DNA of 64,000 nt, from contig JARWIR010000016.1 of NCBI GenBank assembly GCA_029959085.1, forward strand, positions 8,663,441-8,727,440, in the 5' to 3' direction. The stretch is from Nemophila menziesii. Its lineage: Eukaryota; Streptophyta; Magnoliopsida; Boraginales; Hydrophyllaceae. The notes under the pieces are model-generated. The model had not been told where the DNA came from, did no database searches, and saw only the letters and a list, made by a program, of their open reading frames with translations. The stretch's first letter is position 1. Every line of letters begins with the position of its first letter. This document shows positions 46,540 to 59,333 of the stretch, in pieces. The translations under genes were made by a program, and so were the position numbers.

Positions 46540-48574
46540 AAAATTAGTTTCGGTGAATACCGCTAGGGAATTATCCCAAAAAAATCAATGAGAACTAGCT
46601 TTCTAGTAAAACTAAAATTTTACAAGATAAAGTCTATTTAAATTTTAATTATGGTCGTTTATCAAATTAGTTTTAAGCATAAAAAGTTGGAACTATGAGA
46701 GTTTAAGGAAAATAGTGTTCTTCTTGAAAATGTAATCGGAGGTGATATTAATCAACTTTTCTACTCTAAAGATGATGATGACACTACCAGAGTATTGTAA
46801 TCACCAGAAATAACACTGAAATTTATTTCTCTGTCATCAAAGATGAAATGAACATTTTAAACACTGAGCCAAATGCTCACTTAAGAAAATTCTCAACGAG
46901 CAAACTTTTTAATATTTCGCCATTTTACCAATTTTGTACATTGATATGTCATTTTGCACACAGAACACTGTTATCATTAAGTGAATGTAATCTAAACACT
47001 GAGTGAAAAATTAAATCTGGGTGTAATACTTTTTCTTGTCGAAACTTATTCATTATAACAACATTACACGGAAGGATAAAAATTACAACTGGCGATAAGT
47101 ATTATAGGAGATCGAACATAAATAACAACTTACATAAAACCCCACAAAATAGAAAATTGATTTCTTGTCGTCAATAACTATCTAAGTGATATAACTATAT
47201 TTTTGATTCCATCATCATTGAATAACAAACGAAGATTAAAAATCTCAAAACCAAGGAGAGGATCCTAATCACAATTAACAGACAATAACCATAACCTGCA
47301 ATAGTGTAAAATACCGCAATTTTTTCAAAATACCTATCATCAAAGTGGGTTAGGACCATAGAGGATTGATGGAGAAATATACACAAATAACACCAACTTT
47401 TAAAAATATCAACTCTGACAAATTCGTAACATCTAAAAACAACAAAACAAAATAGTAGGAACTGTATATTAGAATCCTTACTAATACTCAGTCGAATAAA
47501 GTCAAGACCAATAATTTATATGTATTGATTTACGTCCAATTAACCTAAATTTGACAATTGAATAAAAAATTAAAAAAAAAATATTTTGATATCAATAGAA
47601 ATCTTTAAGATAAGTTAAGAAAGATAAAAGGTAGGATAAATAAAAAAGATAAGAAAGAAAAAGATGAGAGAAAAATTTAGATTTTTTTTTAGATTTATTA
47701 GTATGATACCTTTCAAATACTAAGCAATGAATTGAGTACATATTTCAATTATTATTAGCATTGAGAAAATAATAAATTAAAGTAACTACATAAATTTTAA
47801 AATTTATTAAATCTTGACTAGCCAACTTATAGGTTAAAAGAAAGAAAAAAAACTAGCAAACAAATACAAAAAAAAGAAAAAAGAATTTAATCATGCCCTA
47901 TATCTGAACAAAAGAAAAAAAGGACTGGTTGTTGCAACACATAAAACCAAATACTAATGTCGACAAATGGAATAAGTGTTATGTCATCATCTTCTCCAAA
48001 CACCGAGCATATTTGACTGTTTTTTCTAATCTCGTCGTCGAAGCTCCACATCTAAAGCCATGGTAGCCACAAACTTGCACTACTGCGAATGAACCACCAC
48101 CACAATTCAACAACTACCACCATTAACCCTTCAGTCTGAGCTCATTTCCACTTAATTTTAGATACCCCCACATGAGAGTCCTATTAAAACAGACTACCAT
48201 TCAATCTTTGAACCACCAATATAATTTTCTTTGAACAAAGCCATGAAAAAGAGTTATGAGCTCCGTTTAGAAAGATAGAACCCAAGAAACCAATAGTGAG
48301 CCACGTCCTTGCACCACCACTACGACCTTGAACTTGCACCACCTTACTCCTAAATCACCGCGACCACGAGTAAATGTAAACCCTATCTCTGACTTGTACC
48401 ACCATGACAATAAACCATCCTAGCCACGACCATGAACCATTAACGTTGATTTTTCACTAACCCCCTCCCCCCATAGCTCTGTTTTAAGAATTGAGAGTGT
48501 TTGTTGTGTATGTTTTAGTATGTGTCTTACATTAGGGTTTAGAAATGAAATAACTGAATTAGGGTCTGGAGTCT
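46540..48574. other. Gene-poor AT-rich region
   Basis: No supported gene. At about 47990-48470 the composition rises, with many CCACCA-type triplets. No frame there is coherent. Confidence 0.5.
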
Positions 48575-48627
48575 AATATATATATATATATATATGTGTA
48601 TATGTGTGTGTGTGTATGTGTGTGTAG
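48575..48627. repeat. Microsatellite (AT)n(GT)n
   Basis: About ten AT units run into an interrupted GT/GTAT stretch. Confidence 0.9.
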
Positions 48628-48985
48628 AAAATGTTTTAGGCATATTTTGGGGAATATAGAAATAAGGGTTTTAGACATAAAAAAGTAGCCTTGTGAAATA
48701 TCATATTTGAACCTATACCGATATTATTTTTTGTGTTTCATACTTTGTTTACATTATTTGAGTCTGATTTATGGGGTTTATATAGTCACTTAAATTTTCC
48801 TTATAGTTTTTAAAGAATATGATATAAGGGTTTGAATCTTATCCTAAATCGAATATATAAGGATCCCGAAATTAGTTGATATATGATATATAGCTTAACC
48901 TAATAGATTTGGGATTTCAATTTATTAATGGGGAGATGAAATAAAAAATTTACACAATTCATACAAAATAAATGATTTAAACACA

Positions 48986-49836
48986 TCAAGGTTCTTTGTA
49001 AATAAACTGAACAAGTCCATTTATGGTTTGAAATAAGCTTCTCGGCAGGGGTACATTAAATTTGATCAAGTAAATTTTTAACACCGTTGTAAGAAGAAAA
49101 TACTTGATAAGTATGCTAACCTTAAGTCCAGTGCAAGAAGCTTCTCCATCCTCGTCTTGTACGTTGGTCATATGATACTAACATACAAGATCAACATTTT
49201 GTTGGATGACTGGTGGGTCCTTGTGTGTTATAAAATGAAATGCTAAAGTTGAGGACTCACACCATTTTTTATAAATACCCATTGAAATCATAAGGTTAAG
49301 GAGGAAATCCCATTCCCCAAATTCATAAGCCTTTTGAATATAAGCCTTTACAACCATACTAAAATTTTGAGTGTTTCTTTTTTCTTTCAAATATTTACAA
49401 ACCTCACGAGTTATATATGTATTTACCTGCATACTTCTGCCTGGAACAAAGGCAGTTTGATTTACATCAATAATATAACTCATAAGGGGTTGTAATCTGT
49501 TAACCAGAATTCTAGCAATTATTTTATAAATAAAATTTGAGACACTAATAGGTCTGTAGTGTTTCACTGTTCCAGGTCTATCCACTTCAGGTATAAGAGA
49601 GATAAAAGTGTGGTTAATGTCCTCCAAACTCCCATTATTATACCAAAAATTATTAACAATTTTTGATACATCCAGCTTAATAATATTTTCTTATACAAGA
49701 AATCAGGGTAGCCATCTGGCCCTGGAGCTTTAAAAGCTCCTAGCTCAACAAATGCGGCCTCTATTTCTTTAATAAGAATAGGTTTAAGAAATGTTTCATT
49801 CATAGTATTAGTAATTCTAGGCTGAATGATATTCAA
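48986..49836 (-). pseudogene. LINE 4: reverse transcriptase remnant
   Basis: Two overlapping frames (49564-49836 and 49178-49627) give APGPDGYPDFLYKK, then YRPISVSNFIYKIIARILVN and QTAFVPGRSMQVN, all typical of LINE RT. Motif A reads VKAYIQKAYEFGEWDFL: the catalytic Asp is Tyr and the second Asp is Glu, so the enzyme is dead. The sequence breaks off before the GLRQGDP and FADD motifs. A further open patch at 48986-49171 has no recognisable RT motif. No poly(A) tail was found, so the 3' end is lost. Confidence 0.8.
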
Positions 49837-50305
49837 AATAGAGGTAAAATTTCATGGTTCACCATTTTAAAAATATTATTGAAATAATCCAAAATATTTT
49901 GATTTACCTCATTTTTATTATCAAGCCATTGCCCATTTTCATTCATAATAGTAGAAATTTATTAAAGCTTCTTCTTTCTTTAGTAGAGGCTTGGAAAAAG
50001 GCTGTGTTTTTGTCACCTTTTCTTAACCAGTTATTCCTAGACCTATCAACCCAAAAATCTTCTTCTCTCTTCCAAAGTATTTCAATTTATTTTACTATCA
50101 TGTTATACTCATTCTTATCAATATCTTTTACATTATTATTGTTAGTTATTTTTCTTAATATTTCCATATTCTCTTCAATTTTCTTTTTAGTATTATTAAA
50201 TTTTCTCTTACTTCAAACTGTGAGAATTCTTTTACACATATTCAGATTAGTGACAAGGTTACTTTTAGAAATGATTTTAATAGTATTTCTAGACTCCCAG
50301 AAAAT

Positions 50306-50893
50306 TTAAATAATATCCATACATTCTTTCTCTTCTGTCCAAAAGCTTTCAAAATAAAATCTTTTATATTTTTTTATCATTTTGATCATCAGGAAAGGGA
50401 TATGATCCGATCCTAAGGTTAGGAGTGCATTAATCCAGACACTTGGGAAAAGATCAGACCAACTTATATTATTCAAAATTCTATCCGGTACCATTTTTAT
50501 CAGCTTATCTATACTTCTCCAATTGGACCTAGTGTAAGCACATCCTTTAATAGTATTTTGTATAAGTTTATGATTCTTAATGAAACCATTAAACTTTTTC
50601 ATACATTTTTTATAATTATAAATGTTACTGAATTTCTCATTAGAAAATCTAATGTTATTAAAATCTCCAATAAGATTCCAAGCCGTGTTTTTGTTAAGGG
50701 AACAGGAGGCAAATTTTTCTAGGCTTTGTATTTTAAATTTTTCAATCGGGGAACCATACACAAAGGTTGTGTTAAAAGTATTACCATTCTCTTTAATAAT
50801 TTCATAATTTATAAAGTTCTCATCTTTATTTAAGACAAATACAGCTAAACCCCCACTAATACCACATGGTTCCACGGTCGTAAGAAGGGTCAT
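50306..50893 (-). pseudogene. LINE 4: endonuclease domain
   Basis: A 195-aa frame with AP-endonuclease motifs: AWNLIGDFNNIRFSNEKF, RSIDKLIKMVPDRI and the late TLGSDHIPFL (SDH motif). The start of the domain (N-W-R-G-type motif) lies in another frame or is lost. A shadow frame at 49854-50309 on the other strand is not a gene. Between this and the RT, coding continues only in pieces. Confidence 0.8.
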
Positions 50894-51566
50894 TCTATGA
50901 ATTTTCTCAAGTTTTTAAAGAACAGAAAAAGGGTTTCTAGTTTCCAAAAGAAATAGTACCTCCGGCCGATGTCTGGTACATATGTTTGTTAGGGTCTGGA
51001 CCGTCAGGGTGTGACAATCCCCTGAACTTTCCAGGCAAGTTGTATCATTGATCAGTGTGGGACTGAATCTGGTCAATCCCGCAAACCTCGCCTTCTTCTA
51101 ATTGTTGCTCTACTACATCTGCTTCATTTTCAATCATTAGAGGATCAATAGTCTCTTCATCTTTATTTACTAAATCGAAATAGTTTTGATTATCTCAGAT
51201 CTGATCAAAGAGTGAAGATCTGATGCTCCATAGCTTACTTTTCCGATTATTCTCTGAGAAACTCTTTGTATCCTAATTCCTTCTTTGCTTACTACGACAT
51301 GAGATTCTTGTTTGATACATATCTTCATCCTCGCTTTCATAGTTGGTAATATGAGAATTACCTTTTGCTTTACTATTACTAGGATTTGAGTCGAGGTTGG
51401 TTGAATTTGATGATGAGGGATGGGAGATAGTTATAGGATGATGTGTGTGGAGTATTATGTTCAGAGAGTTTATGGGTAATGAGTAGTTAATCTGAGGGGG
51501 AGTAGGAGTGTCGATTAGTTTTTGGCTAGGAGATGAAAGGTTAGGGTTTTTGGTTGGGGAAGTTTT

Positions 51567-52883
51567 TTAGGAGAAAAGAATTTGGAAAGTGATTGAGGTA
51601 AGGGTTTGGTATAGATTGGTTTGGGCTGGTGGGGTATTTTGGGCTTGGGGAGTAATATAGGTGTTATGGGCTAAATCCGTATCACTAGAGACTTTTTCTA
51701 ATAAAGAACCTTTTTTAAAAGTCAGAGTTGGGCCTCCTTGACTTGGACCTGGAAAAGACCCAAAAGATATATCCTCAATTCCGATGGGCTTGGGAGAATT
51801 TTGTATTTTCTCCACCATTTGATAGGTAAGGTTTTTTTCTTTTTGTAAAAAATCCGTCCTCTTTGTTTCTTTCTCCACCGACTTGTTGGCCTTACCCATC
51901 GTACCCTTCTTGTTTGTATTCTCTCCACTACCTGTACCAGTGTCCTTCATTCCTGATAATTCAAAAGAATACGAGGTAGTGTTGTTCTTCATTCTCTTGT
52001 TTATATCCTTAGGTACAACTTTCACGGCGTTATGATTGTTGACGTTATCCCCTTTCTTTAGTAAAGGTGAGTTACTTTTTCAGAGTCGTTGGTTCCAACT
52101 CGGTTTGAAGTATTTCTTACCACCATTGATGAATCTTCTAGCATTCATGGTTGTACTATTTTGTAAAAGATAGAGGATTTTGGTGGACCCCGAGTAGAGA
52201 TTTTAACCCAGCTTCCTAATTTTGGCTGAATTTTCATGTTGTCGCATTTGGATTCCTCCTGATCGAACAAACCATATTGATAGCAAACTTGTCCAATACT
52301 TTTGTATTTAAAATTTATCCAGGTTTGCGTATTCCCATCTTAAAAAGTAGTTTATACCAGCTATTATTGGGTTGTTAAGATCCCAATCAACCTGGACTCA
52401 AGTAATAGATTTTTCATCTATGACTTGGGTTTCTGGTTGTGATACATGATGAACATCCCCAACATTCTTCATGATTTTTTCGATACAATTCTCAGTAAGA
52501 AGGCTAACTGGAGTTCCAGTTAATTGAATCCAAAGGGTTGTGTTTTTTACCTTATTTTTGGAACTTTTGTTGAAACAATTTATAGCAAAATGCTGACCCA
52601 TAATCGTCCATGGTCTTTGATTCCAGACTGTTTGCTGGTCTTTTTCATTTCTGTATTTAATAATCACCGAGTTTGGTGCTAGCTTCTCTGTTTCAACCTC
52701 TTCAATGAGGTTCCAGTACGTGTTAATATGATTTCGAATGAAAACAAAATCTACATGTTCTTTAACAAGCAGTTTTGCTATGAGTTTGTATTCATCCAAA
52801 CTTTTGTATTTAGTGTTGTTTTCAGGTGTAATAACCAGTTTTTCATCTCCTGCTAGAGGATGATTAGCAGAGTAGAAGTTCAT
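51567..52883 (-). pseudogene. LINE 4: ORF1 (DUF4283, zinc-knuckle) remnant
   Basis: The frame at 52398-52883 (161 aa) opens ORF1 with a DUF4283-like domain (KEHVDFVFIRNHINTYWNLI, RPWTIMGQHFAINCFN, LWIQLTGTPVSLLTENC). A decayed zinc-knuckle (VCYQYGLFDQEESKC) follows at about 52245-52310 in a different frame. A Ser/Thr/Lys-rich segment (51567-52025, 152 aa) forms the tail. At least two frameshifts separate the parts. It differs from the LINE 1 ORF1, so this is a separate family. Confidence 0.75.
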
Positions 52884-52950
52884 AGTAGGGATTTGTTAAC
52901 AAATAGCTGGAAAAGAAGGGGATAAAGATAAATAACGAATGGAAATTAGT

Positions 52951-53390
52951 ATTTGAGCTATGAATTTAGTATTTGGAAAGCTCAAAATACCTTTGTGTAT
53001 AGGTTAGTTTATGGTGGTAGTGGTGGATGAGTGGTGGCGAAGGGAGAAGAGAGAAGAGAGAAGAGAGCGCCAAAAATGTCAAGCCCCATGTCAAAAAATA
53101 TAATGATATATTCTTAAAATCTATATCAGGTTACTATCATTTATGAATTAATGTAAGAGATATTCATTTAATTTGAGCTATGAATTTAGTATTAGGAAAG
53201 TTCAAAATACATGTGTGTATAGGTTAGTTTATGGTGGTAGTGGTGGATGAGTGATGGCGAAGGGAAAAGAGAGAAGAGAGCGCCAAAAATTTCAAGCCCC
53301 ATGTCAAAAAGTATAATAATATATATTTTTAAAATCTATATCAGTTTACTATCATTTATGAATTAATGTGAACGATATTCATTTAATTTA
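52951..53390 (-). promoter_or_regulatory. LINE 4 5' UTR: two 220-bp tandem units
   Basis: Two copies of a 220-bp unit start at 52951 and 53171 (ATTTGAGCTATGAATTTAGT). They share TTAGTTTATGGTGGTAGTGG, AGAGAGCGCCAAAAAT, AAGCCCCATGTCAAAAA and ACTATCATTTATGAATTAAT, with small indels in the AGAGAAG tract. They lie directly upstream (minus strand) of the LINE 4 ORF1 start. Tandem 5' monomers serve as internal promoters in some LINEs, such as mouse L1. That role here is an inference. Confidence 0.75.
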
Positions 53391-53647
53391 ATCCTGATAT
53401 GTCTTTTTTATCCAACTATTCTGCTATGGTACATGTATATTTGTGGTGATATATATTGTCACTAGGTATGAATCCGTGCATGAAAGCATTTGATTAAAAT
53501 TTATTTATTTATTAAAAATTTGAAGCTTATGCTTGAAAATCTGGTATCACTACTAACAATGAAAAAATCCAGCTAACCATCTATTTTACTTACTTTGGAG
53601 GGTTTAAAAAAAATATATGCTAAAAACTGAAGGTGTAATAAATAAAA

Positions 53648-53824
53648 GAGTAATGATATATGTCATCTAAAATTATGCCACTCATGACTTGGCCTGAATT
53701 GGTTGACAATAAATCGTTAATCAGATCGTAAAAATAAATAGATTAACGATTTATAGTCAATCAATTCACGCCACGTCATGGTATACTTGGGTGGTATGAT
53801 TTTAGATGGTATATATCATTGCTC
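53648..53824. mobile_element. Palindromic MITE with 9-bp target duplication (A)
   Basis: A perfect 9-bp duplication TAAATAAAA flanks the element (53639-53647 and 53825-53833). The termini GAGTAATGATATATG and CATATATCATTGCTC-type ends are inverted over about 75 bases, with GATTAACGATTTATAG near the centre. 177 bp. The 9-bp duplication suggests a Mutator-type MITE. Confidence 0.85.
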
Positions 53825-53938
53825 TAAATAAAATATTAACATTATAAATAAATAAATAAATTTAAGATAATAAAATAAGAATTTATATTTAACTATTTCC
53901 CATAAAAAATTATTTATTAGAAAATTCATTTAAAAAAA

Positions 53939-54130
53939 GAGTAATGATATTTGTCACCCTTTTGTGATTCACCCTTATATCACCTCCTATGTGGAGGTTT
54001 TAAGCACCAATCAGAGTGTTTCTTTTTCTTAATTACTTTTTGTCTCTTTGCTTGATTTAATGACACATAAGGTAAGTCATAAGGGGTGATACAAGGGTGA
54101 ACAAAAAAGGAGTGACAAATATCATTACTC
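53939..54130. mobile_element. Palindromic MITE, same terminal sequence (B)
   Basis: GAGTAATGATATTTGTCAC at the left is mirrored by GTGACAAATATCATTACTC at the right. The first twelve bases match those of MITE A 115 bp away, but the interior is different. The flanks TTAAAAAAA and TTAAAACAT match at 7 of 9 positions. 192 bp. Confidence 0.8.
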
Positions 54131-55870
54131 TTAAAACATATTGTATTAGTTTACCAGTTACTCTGAATTTACTGGTAAATCCTAAATGATTAAAAAAATT
54201 CATCCATATTCTTCATATTATCCCTAATTTATTTTGATTTACATGTTATAAGCCATTTTCCTAAAATGCTGTACAATTAGGTATAAGCCAAAATAAATAG
54301 TGAAACATTAAATCATAATCATAACAAAAACATGAATATTCTGTTTTTTTTTTTTTTGGATTCTTTGACCACAACAAGTTAAATACTTCTGCAAGAAATT
54401 CCTCGTTGTCAGAGCAAGCAACCGAGATAGATTTAGTTCTCAAAACCATAAAGAAAATTTGGATTCGAGCTTGGACGAGCAATATGGATAGGGATGTCTA
54501 CCAACTGGTTGTGCACATACTTACTTTTGAGGATTTTTTTAAGAGCTCCTCATTCCCTATCAAGCAAACACGCAAATAGTAGCATCATTAGTCACAACGG
54601 CTGAAAAGATTTAATGAGAACTAAAGAAATCATGTCGACAGGAGGTTTTAGGCTTGCTGGAAATACAACAGAGGTAGGAATGTAGTAGAATTAACCAGTA
54701 GAGGAGCTATCATTTGTCTCATAGGCCAAACTTAAAAAAGTGTAGCATGCCGGAGCAAGAACATCAAAATGAAGTCCCTGGCCTAACCTGCATTTGCGTT
54801 TGAATACATTAGTATTATACTAATGAGGAGATACAAATAGGAACATCAAATTTTAAAACAAATCTCATTTAAATTAAGTACTTTAATCACATGAATGTCA
54901 GGGTACATATACTTCCACTATGATGCTTAGAATTGGTGCGTAAGGATTTCTTGAGCAGGCTATAATAATATTATAAGAGTAAGCTTGAACCTTTAAATAA
55001 CATGTACGCTATAAATTTGACAAAAAATGGTATATTATAGTTAAACAAAATTGAATTTTGTCTAAGAGAAGAACAAACAAAGCGTATTCTTTTTCTTAGA
55101 GATATTATGAACAAAATAAATTCAAAATAATAATTATTAAGCACCACATATTAATATCTGAAAGATCAAAAGGAATCGGTGGGAGAAGTTTACTCAATTT
55201 TTTTATTTTGCAGGTGGAAAAGTATGATTGACAACAAAAAAACATATCTCCAGGTCTTAAGAATTTTGATGGACCAAAGTCTATGATATTCTTCATTATA
55301 TCTTCATATATTACTAATCATAGAAGATGTAAATAATATCAATTGGATGAGATAATATAAGAGGATAAGCTTGCTTACATGATTTGTCTTTTTCATGAAA
55401 TGTCAAAAATATTCCAGGATGAAATTTTGAGCCATACTCTGCAAACATGGAAATTATATCCAAAATTTAAAATTACCAGGGTTGGATTATAGGGGAATCA
55501 AAACACCAAAACTCACCAAAATTTAGACAAATTTAACCCAATAATGTAGATGAAGAGAGGCCAAAATGCACCTGAAATGATGCAAACATAACTTGATATT
55601 GTATATAATAAATCAAGTTCATATACTCATCTAATTTTTATTAAACCATTAATGTTTTGTTTACTAGAGACTGCATATATGTTACAGTTGCAACACAGGG
55701 ACCAATTGTGCAATTAACCTAATATAACAATTCAAAATAAATAATCGGAATATATGCTATTCTCAGAGGTTATTCTCAGCGCATCACTTGTCATACGGTA
55801 TAAGCTTCCAACATCATAAAATGGCCATTGTAGGATTTGAATAAAAATATAATAATTAAATTTTTTTTAG
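54131..55870. other. AT-rich intergenic sequence
   Basis: No gene, inverted repeat or tandem repeat could be supported. Short frames at 54261-54482 and 55105-55296 have no family resemblance. Confidence 0.5.
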
Positions 55871-56435
55871 AATTTCAGTGGTAAAAATATGTTTTTTAAC
55901 CTTAATTTGGATTCTTCACCAAGCCGGTTGATAACGGTAGAGAATGGCCCCGAGCGGCAATAATTTTCTTATGCAGGATAACGGTTTGGTGGGAAATTGT
56001 TGTGTTTTTAAGAGATTTCTTTTCGTTTTTTTGTTCCAATGCAGTATTCTTATGCAGGATAACGGCTTGGTGGGAAGTTGTTGTATGAAGAGATTTCTTT
56101 TTGTTTTTTTGTTCCAATGCAGTTTTCATGTGCAGGAGAACGGCTTGGTGGGAAGGTGTCGTGTGAAAGATATTTCTTTTTGTTTTTTTGTTCCAATGCA
56201 ATAAGTGAGATGATATGTTGCAGTAATGAAATTAGGTTGAAAATAATCAACTTTTATGAGTTTCAATGGTTAAAATTAATTTTTCTACCTTAATTTGGTT
56301 ATCCGCCAAGCTGGTTGATGATGGTAGAGAACGGTCTCGAGCGGCGACAGTTTTCTTGTGCAGGAGAACGGCTTAGTGGGAAGGTGTCGTGTGAAGAGAT
56401 TTCTTTTTGTTTGTTGTTCTAATGCAAGTGTGAAC
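55871..56435. repeat. Nested tandem repeat (about 80 bp inside 388-bp spacing)
   Basis: A unit of 78-81 bp containing GCAGGATAACGGCTTGGTGG and TTTTTTTGTTCCAATGCA occurs three times (starting about 55973, 56054 and 56132) and once more at about 56360. A preceding block (CCTTAATTTGG, then CGAGCGGC) occurs at 55900 and again at 56288, 388 bases apart, so a larger duplication contains the smaller. The minus-strand frame of 99 aa (55902-56201) stays open because an 81-bp period equals 27 codons. Its repeated peptide (TALEQKNKKKSLHTTTSHQA) has no known match that I recognise. Confidence 0.8.
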
Positions 56436-57753
56436 CGTAAATGAGATTTATTAGGATAATTTTTTGATTTCAAATTTTCAGTATTAAGATAGAGATAAAA
56501 GTTAATACGTAGGATTCAGATAAGTACGAGGGACTCACATATAATAGATCGATGGCTGAAAAATATAGAAGGAAATCAAGATATTCCAAGCCATCGATTT
56601 AAAGTGAATAATCTGAACCACTAATAAAATTTGATCTAAAGGCTGAAAATAATAGAAAAAAAATTTAACGGCTAAAAAATATAGAGGAGAGTAGAAACAT
56701 TTTGGGTCGTTGGCCCTTCTCTCATATTATATAGATTTAAAGAAAATGTTAGATAATATTAAAAAATATATATAATTTAAATATCATCCATATGAGTGGT
56801 AAATAGATAAACTATGAAAGACCAAAAAACGATTAAACTAATGTATTAGGAAATACGTAATATTGTAATGAGGGGAAGCAATCATGAAATGTTGTACTCT
56901 TTGCCCTTCATCACGATTTTTTCCGTTGAGTTTTTATAGTAAGGTTTTAAGGAGGTAGATTGGATATGTGTTATACCCCCAATGAATGATGTACTTTTTT
57001 CATTCATCAAGTTTTGTCCCAATGGATCTTCTTAATATGATATTAATAAGACATATCTTTTGGAAAATATCCAGTGGACGGTGTCATGGAATATTTATAT
57101 AATTAAATATTCTCCGATAAAGTCACAATGTTTCGAAATGGCCTACATCAACTTATGTGAAACATGTATTTGCTACTCATGATGCAACTACTTAAGTTTT
57201 TTTATATATAGTTGATATTCATGTCATATTAAACATTTATCTGATGGAACATTTGTCTATCAATCAACTAATACAACAATATATATATGGTTAAAATCTT
57301 TGGTTCAACAAATCCGAGAGCAGTGAGATTATCTTCAATAAGAAATATAATTGTATAAGGATAATTCTACTTGTATTATAGAAATTTAAAATGGCTACAC
57401 CAAAGACGATAGAATGAAATATATTTCACCTAAAAAATTTTACATACATAATTTATAGAAGAATGAAGATATTAATCTTCACCAAATACAATCATGTCAA
57501 AATCTTGTTAATTTGTTGACCAGAGTATTGTTAGCCACAATATTCAAGAAAATGATTCACAATAGTAGACGCATCAACTCAGAGATATCTTTCCCACATC
57601 AGGGGCGTGGACATTACATTGTACTCTTTTTTCTTTGTCCAATTATATCTCATTGAGTTTTTCTTGACAAGTCTTTAACGAGGTAGTGTTTCACAATAAT
57701 TAGTTCCATGTATATGTACTAATTTTTACATAGGGTTTTTCTTTGCAATGTTT
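56436..57753. other. AT-rich flank of the copia element
   Basis: No gene recognised. It ends at the outer edge of the 3' LTR; the five bases before it, TGTTT (57749-57753), would be the target duplication if the far side, outside the window, matches. Confidence 0.5.
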
Positions 57754-58554
57754 TGTTGTTTCTTGTGTGTTAAAACATGTAAACAAATAAATTTAACTAG
57801 ATATAAATGCAGGATAACGAAATATAATTGATAAACTTACAGTACAGGATGCAGAAAGAAATTCCGAGGCTTGAACTTGGTTCAATGTCCTTAAGATCTA
57901 TTCGCCCTGCTATGGTGCTCACAATTGATAGCGATGATCTCCCAGGATACAACGGACTCAAGTCAATCGATAGCAGCACTACACAAAGATTAACAACGGC
58001 GAACTAAAAATGTATTGTCTTTCTCTCTCAAAACTTTTGTAAAATGGATATGCAAAAAACCCTAGTAAATATTTTAGATATTATTTCTCTGATTCTACTT
58101 CTAGAAAATGGTGGGAGACCTCCCTATTTATAGAAATGACTAAGAGGCAATTCAACACCATTCAATGGGTACGTGACTGTTCAAATTAGGAGACATTTAA
58201 CCGTTGAAGCATGACATGAAACAACACGTTGCTTCGGTGACAACAGGTTTGAGTTTACACGTGCGCTTAGATAACAGTCACAAAACAGAATTTTTGGTAA
58301 CGTTTTCTTTAGTGTTTTATTTACACACACGTGACCAAAACAGATCTTATTTTGAATTACTTGTAACACGTCCCGTGTTGAAAATTCATGATATGCAGAT
58401 ATATTTCTATGCTTCTTAATTTTATTTTATTTTGTTCTCCAAAATATTTTATACTCAATTTCTCATTCACTTCTCAATGGTTTTAACCAAGTGAATATCA
58501 AACAATTGAGTCAACGTCCTTAGTCCACACTTGGAAAAATCCAATTGACTAACA
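57754..58554 (-). repeat. 3' LTR of the copia element, complete
   Basis: On the minus strand it starts TGTTAGTCAATTGG and ends GAAACAACA, the usual TG...CA. Length 801 bp. The inner border is fixed by the polypurine tract and the outer border by comparison with the inner end of the 5' LTR at 63780. Confidence 0.9.
58124..58133 (-). promoter_or_regulatory. TATA box in the copia LTR
   Basis: CTATAAATAG on the minus strand, inside the LTR about 420 bases from its 5' edge. Transcription would start about 30 bases further on in the minus direction, defining the U3/R border. The equivalent site in the 5' LTR lies outside the window. Confidence 0.6.
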
Positions 58555-58566
58555 ATCCCCCACATG
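58555..58566 (-). other. Polypurine tract for plus-strand priming
   Basis: CATGTGGGGGAT on the minus strand, directly abutting the TG of the 3' LTR. In copia elements this tract primes second-strand synthesis. Confidence 0.7.
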
Positions 58567-59160
58567 AATGGAAATTGACTAACCAACCAAAAACATAAAA
58601 TGCAAAAACACGAGAGAGAAGACAGTAGAGAGATACTGCATCGAGAAAGATAGCCAAAGACCTTGAACCTTGCCCTAGTGAGATCTACCGGATATACTCG
58701 CCAACCAGTGAACGCGATGTCTTGAACTGTTCGGCTTTTTGTGCATACCAAGACAATAGAAATCACACAGCACCCCTCGGTACATTCTTGAAGTTCTCAT
58801 TGTTGAGTTCATTTTGGCCCTGAACAACTCCTGGTTTCATGAGTACTCTCTAGGAATTCAACCTAAAAAATTCTCGTAGAAGCGGCCCACTCCTAACTCA
58901 GATAGGTGGTTGACTTGTTAAGAGTATCTTGTACTACACAACTTGAATTTATCAAGCTAAAAGAACCATTAAAAGCATAGCTTAACCTTAACATTTTACA
59001 GGTGACACTGTCTGCTCGTCATAGGAATAGGTAGGAGGTTTACAAAACCTCTACAGTGTATAACTAGTTGCAATTTACATACCAGTTGTCTCCTTGAACC
59101 TAGATCTTGGGATCTCCAGTCAACTAGGTAGAGTTTCCGCATGGCAACTTTCAAGATATA
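58567..59160 (-). other. Copia 3' untranslated region
   Basis: Non-coding stretch between the end of RNase H similarity (about 59160) and the polypurine tract. The small frame at 58467-58766 is not supported. Confidence 0.6.
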
Positions 59161-59292
59161 GGTTTAAGACCCATTCCCCTCGATGAATTATAAATTAACT
59201 CTCTAGATAGCCCTTTGGTAAGCGGATCCACGATATTATCTTTTGACCTCACATAGTCAATCGAAATAACTCCATTAGAGAGTAGTTATTTT

Positions 59293-59333
<41 letters not shown>

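Noticed and set aside
47990..48480. Coding region suggested by CCACCA-rich composition
   Set aside because: All six frames are interrupted by stops at short intervals and no motif is visible.
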